Assembly: GCF_001298715.1 (NCBI RefSeq)
Contig: NZ_CDSC02000143.1
Span: 1-8,017, forward strand
Direction: 5' to 3'
Origin: Bathymodiolus azoricus thioautotrophic gill symbiont
GTDB taxonomy: Bacteria > Pseudomonadota > Gammaproteobacteria > PS1 > Pseudothioglobaceae
DNA: 8,017 bases
The first letter of the stretch is position 1. Each line of letters opens with the position of its first letter. This document shows, piece by piece, positions 7,422 to 8,017 of this stretch. The notes under the pieces were generated by a model. The model saw only the letters and a list, made by a program, of their open reading frames with translations. It did no database searches and was not told where the DNA came from. The translations under genes were made by a program, and so were the position numbers.

Positions 7422-7979
7422 ATGTTAAACGAAATACAACAAGATGCTAAAGCCCGCATGACAAAAAGCCTTGCATCATTAGAAAATGATTTTAGTAAAA
7501 TTAGAGCAGGTCGTGCACACCCTTCTCTACTTGAACAAATTCAGGTTGATTATTATGGTTCGATGGTACCGATTTCACAAGTTGCTAATATTAGTGCAGA
7601 AGATTCTCGCACACTTAAAGTATCACCATGGGAAAAAGAAATGGTAGCAGTCGTTGAAAAAGCCATCATCACCTCTGATTTAGGGCTAAATCCACAAACC
7701 CTTGGTCAAGTTATGCGTATTCCTCTGCCTCCGCTCACTGAAGAACGCAGACGCGAATTAGTACGAATAGTAAAAGACGAAGCCGAACAGACAAAAGTTG
7801 CTGTTCGCAATATTCGTCGTGATGCCAATTCTGATTTTAAAGAATTGTTAAAAGATAAAGAAATTTCAGAAGATGAAGCACATAAAGCAGAGGAAAACAT
7901 TCAAAAACTCACTAATGAATTTATTAAATCAATCGATGAAAAATTAGATGAAAAAGAAAATTCACTACTTGAAATTTAA
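7422..7979 (+). CDS. frr: Ribosome recycling factor
   Basis: RRF works with EF-G (and IF3) to split the post-termination ribosome so its subunits can be reused. The product is 185 residues, the usual family length, and is co-linear with it. It begins with helix I ([20 protein letters not shown]), then the conserved [25 protein letters not shown] (24-48), where domain I meets domain II. The domain II strands follow ([21 protein letters not shown]), then [21 protein letters not shown] (about 90-110) and the long charged C-terminal helices ([20 protein letters not shown] onward) of the three-helix bundle. It is co-transcribed with pyrH (14-nt gap) and followed by a hairpin terminator, so it is probably the last gene of this unit. 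Confidence 0.97.
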   Translation: MLNEIQQDAKARMTKSLASLENDFSKIRAGRAHPSLLEQIQVDYYGSMVPISQVANISAEDSRTLKVSPWEKEMVAVVEKAIITSDLGLNPQTLGQVMRIPLPPLTEERRRELVRIVKDEAEQTKVAVRNIRRDANSDFKELLKDKEISEDEAHKAEENIQKLTNEFIKSIDEKLDEKENSLLEI

Positions 7980-7995
7980 GCTTTCAATAGTCAAT

Positions 7996-8017
7996 AAAAA
8001 AAGCCCGCTAATGCGGG
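7996..8017. terminator. Rho-independent terminator hairpin, cut by the window edge
   Basis: Seven A (7996-8002) precede a G and a perfect 5-bp stem CCCGC (8004-8008) / GCGGG (8013-8017) with loop TAAT. On the minus strand this reads as a complete stem plus CTTTTTTT, a textbook terminator for a gene entering from the right. On the plus strand it lies 16 nt after the frr stop and would end pyrH-frr if a T-run follows beyond position 8017, which cannot be seen. A shared, bidirectional terminator is likely. Confidence 0.8.

Overview
The window looks like ordinary chromosome from an AT-rich gammaproteobacterium. Genes are tightly packed, stops and starts overlap, and every complete protein reads as a standard bacterial core gene. 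The combination of low GC, the pgsA-hda / purM-purN-DUF3108 neighbourhood and the protein sequences reminds me of the sulfur-oxidising SUP05/Thioglobus and bivalve-symbiont lineage. That placement is inference from memory and not something the sequence proves. TGA is used as a normal stop (it ends purN and pgsA), so the standard code applies.

Layout from left to right. (1) Positions 1-296, minus strand: the 5' part of an O6-alkylguanine-DNA alkyltransferase (Ogt-like) gene, interrupted by an in-frame TGA at 81-83 and running off the left edge. (2) 313-1544, minus: pgsA-like CDP-alcohol phosphatidyltransferase followed by hda, overlapping by 4 nt. (3) 1589-3739, plus: purM, purN and a periplasmic DUF3108 protein in one overlapping cluster. 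It diverges from pgsA across a 44-nt gap that holds a good leftward promoter. (4) 3781-6600, minus: full-length uvrA, convergent with the DUF3108 gene. (5) 6694-7979, plus: pyrH and frr, divergent from uvrA across a 93-nt gap. (6) 7996-8017: a hairpin terminator cut by the right edge.

Functions: Hda resets DnaA after replication initiation. PgsA-like makes an anionic phospholipid precursor. PurM and PurN supply two steps of IMP synthesis. UvrA starts nucleotide excision repair. PyrH makes UDP, and Frr recycles ribosomes. The broken Ogt would have been a direct-reversal alkylation repair enzyme.

I found no mobile element, CRISPR array, RNA gene or evidently new multi-gene system. The items most worth a second look are the nonsense codon in ogt, the promoter of pgsA-hda whose -35 covers the purM start codon, a run of ten T in the pgsA reading frame, and the placement of pyrH-frr beside uvrA with no rpsB-tsf upstream. 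No gene-free stretch exceeds 300 bases.
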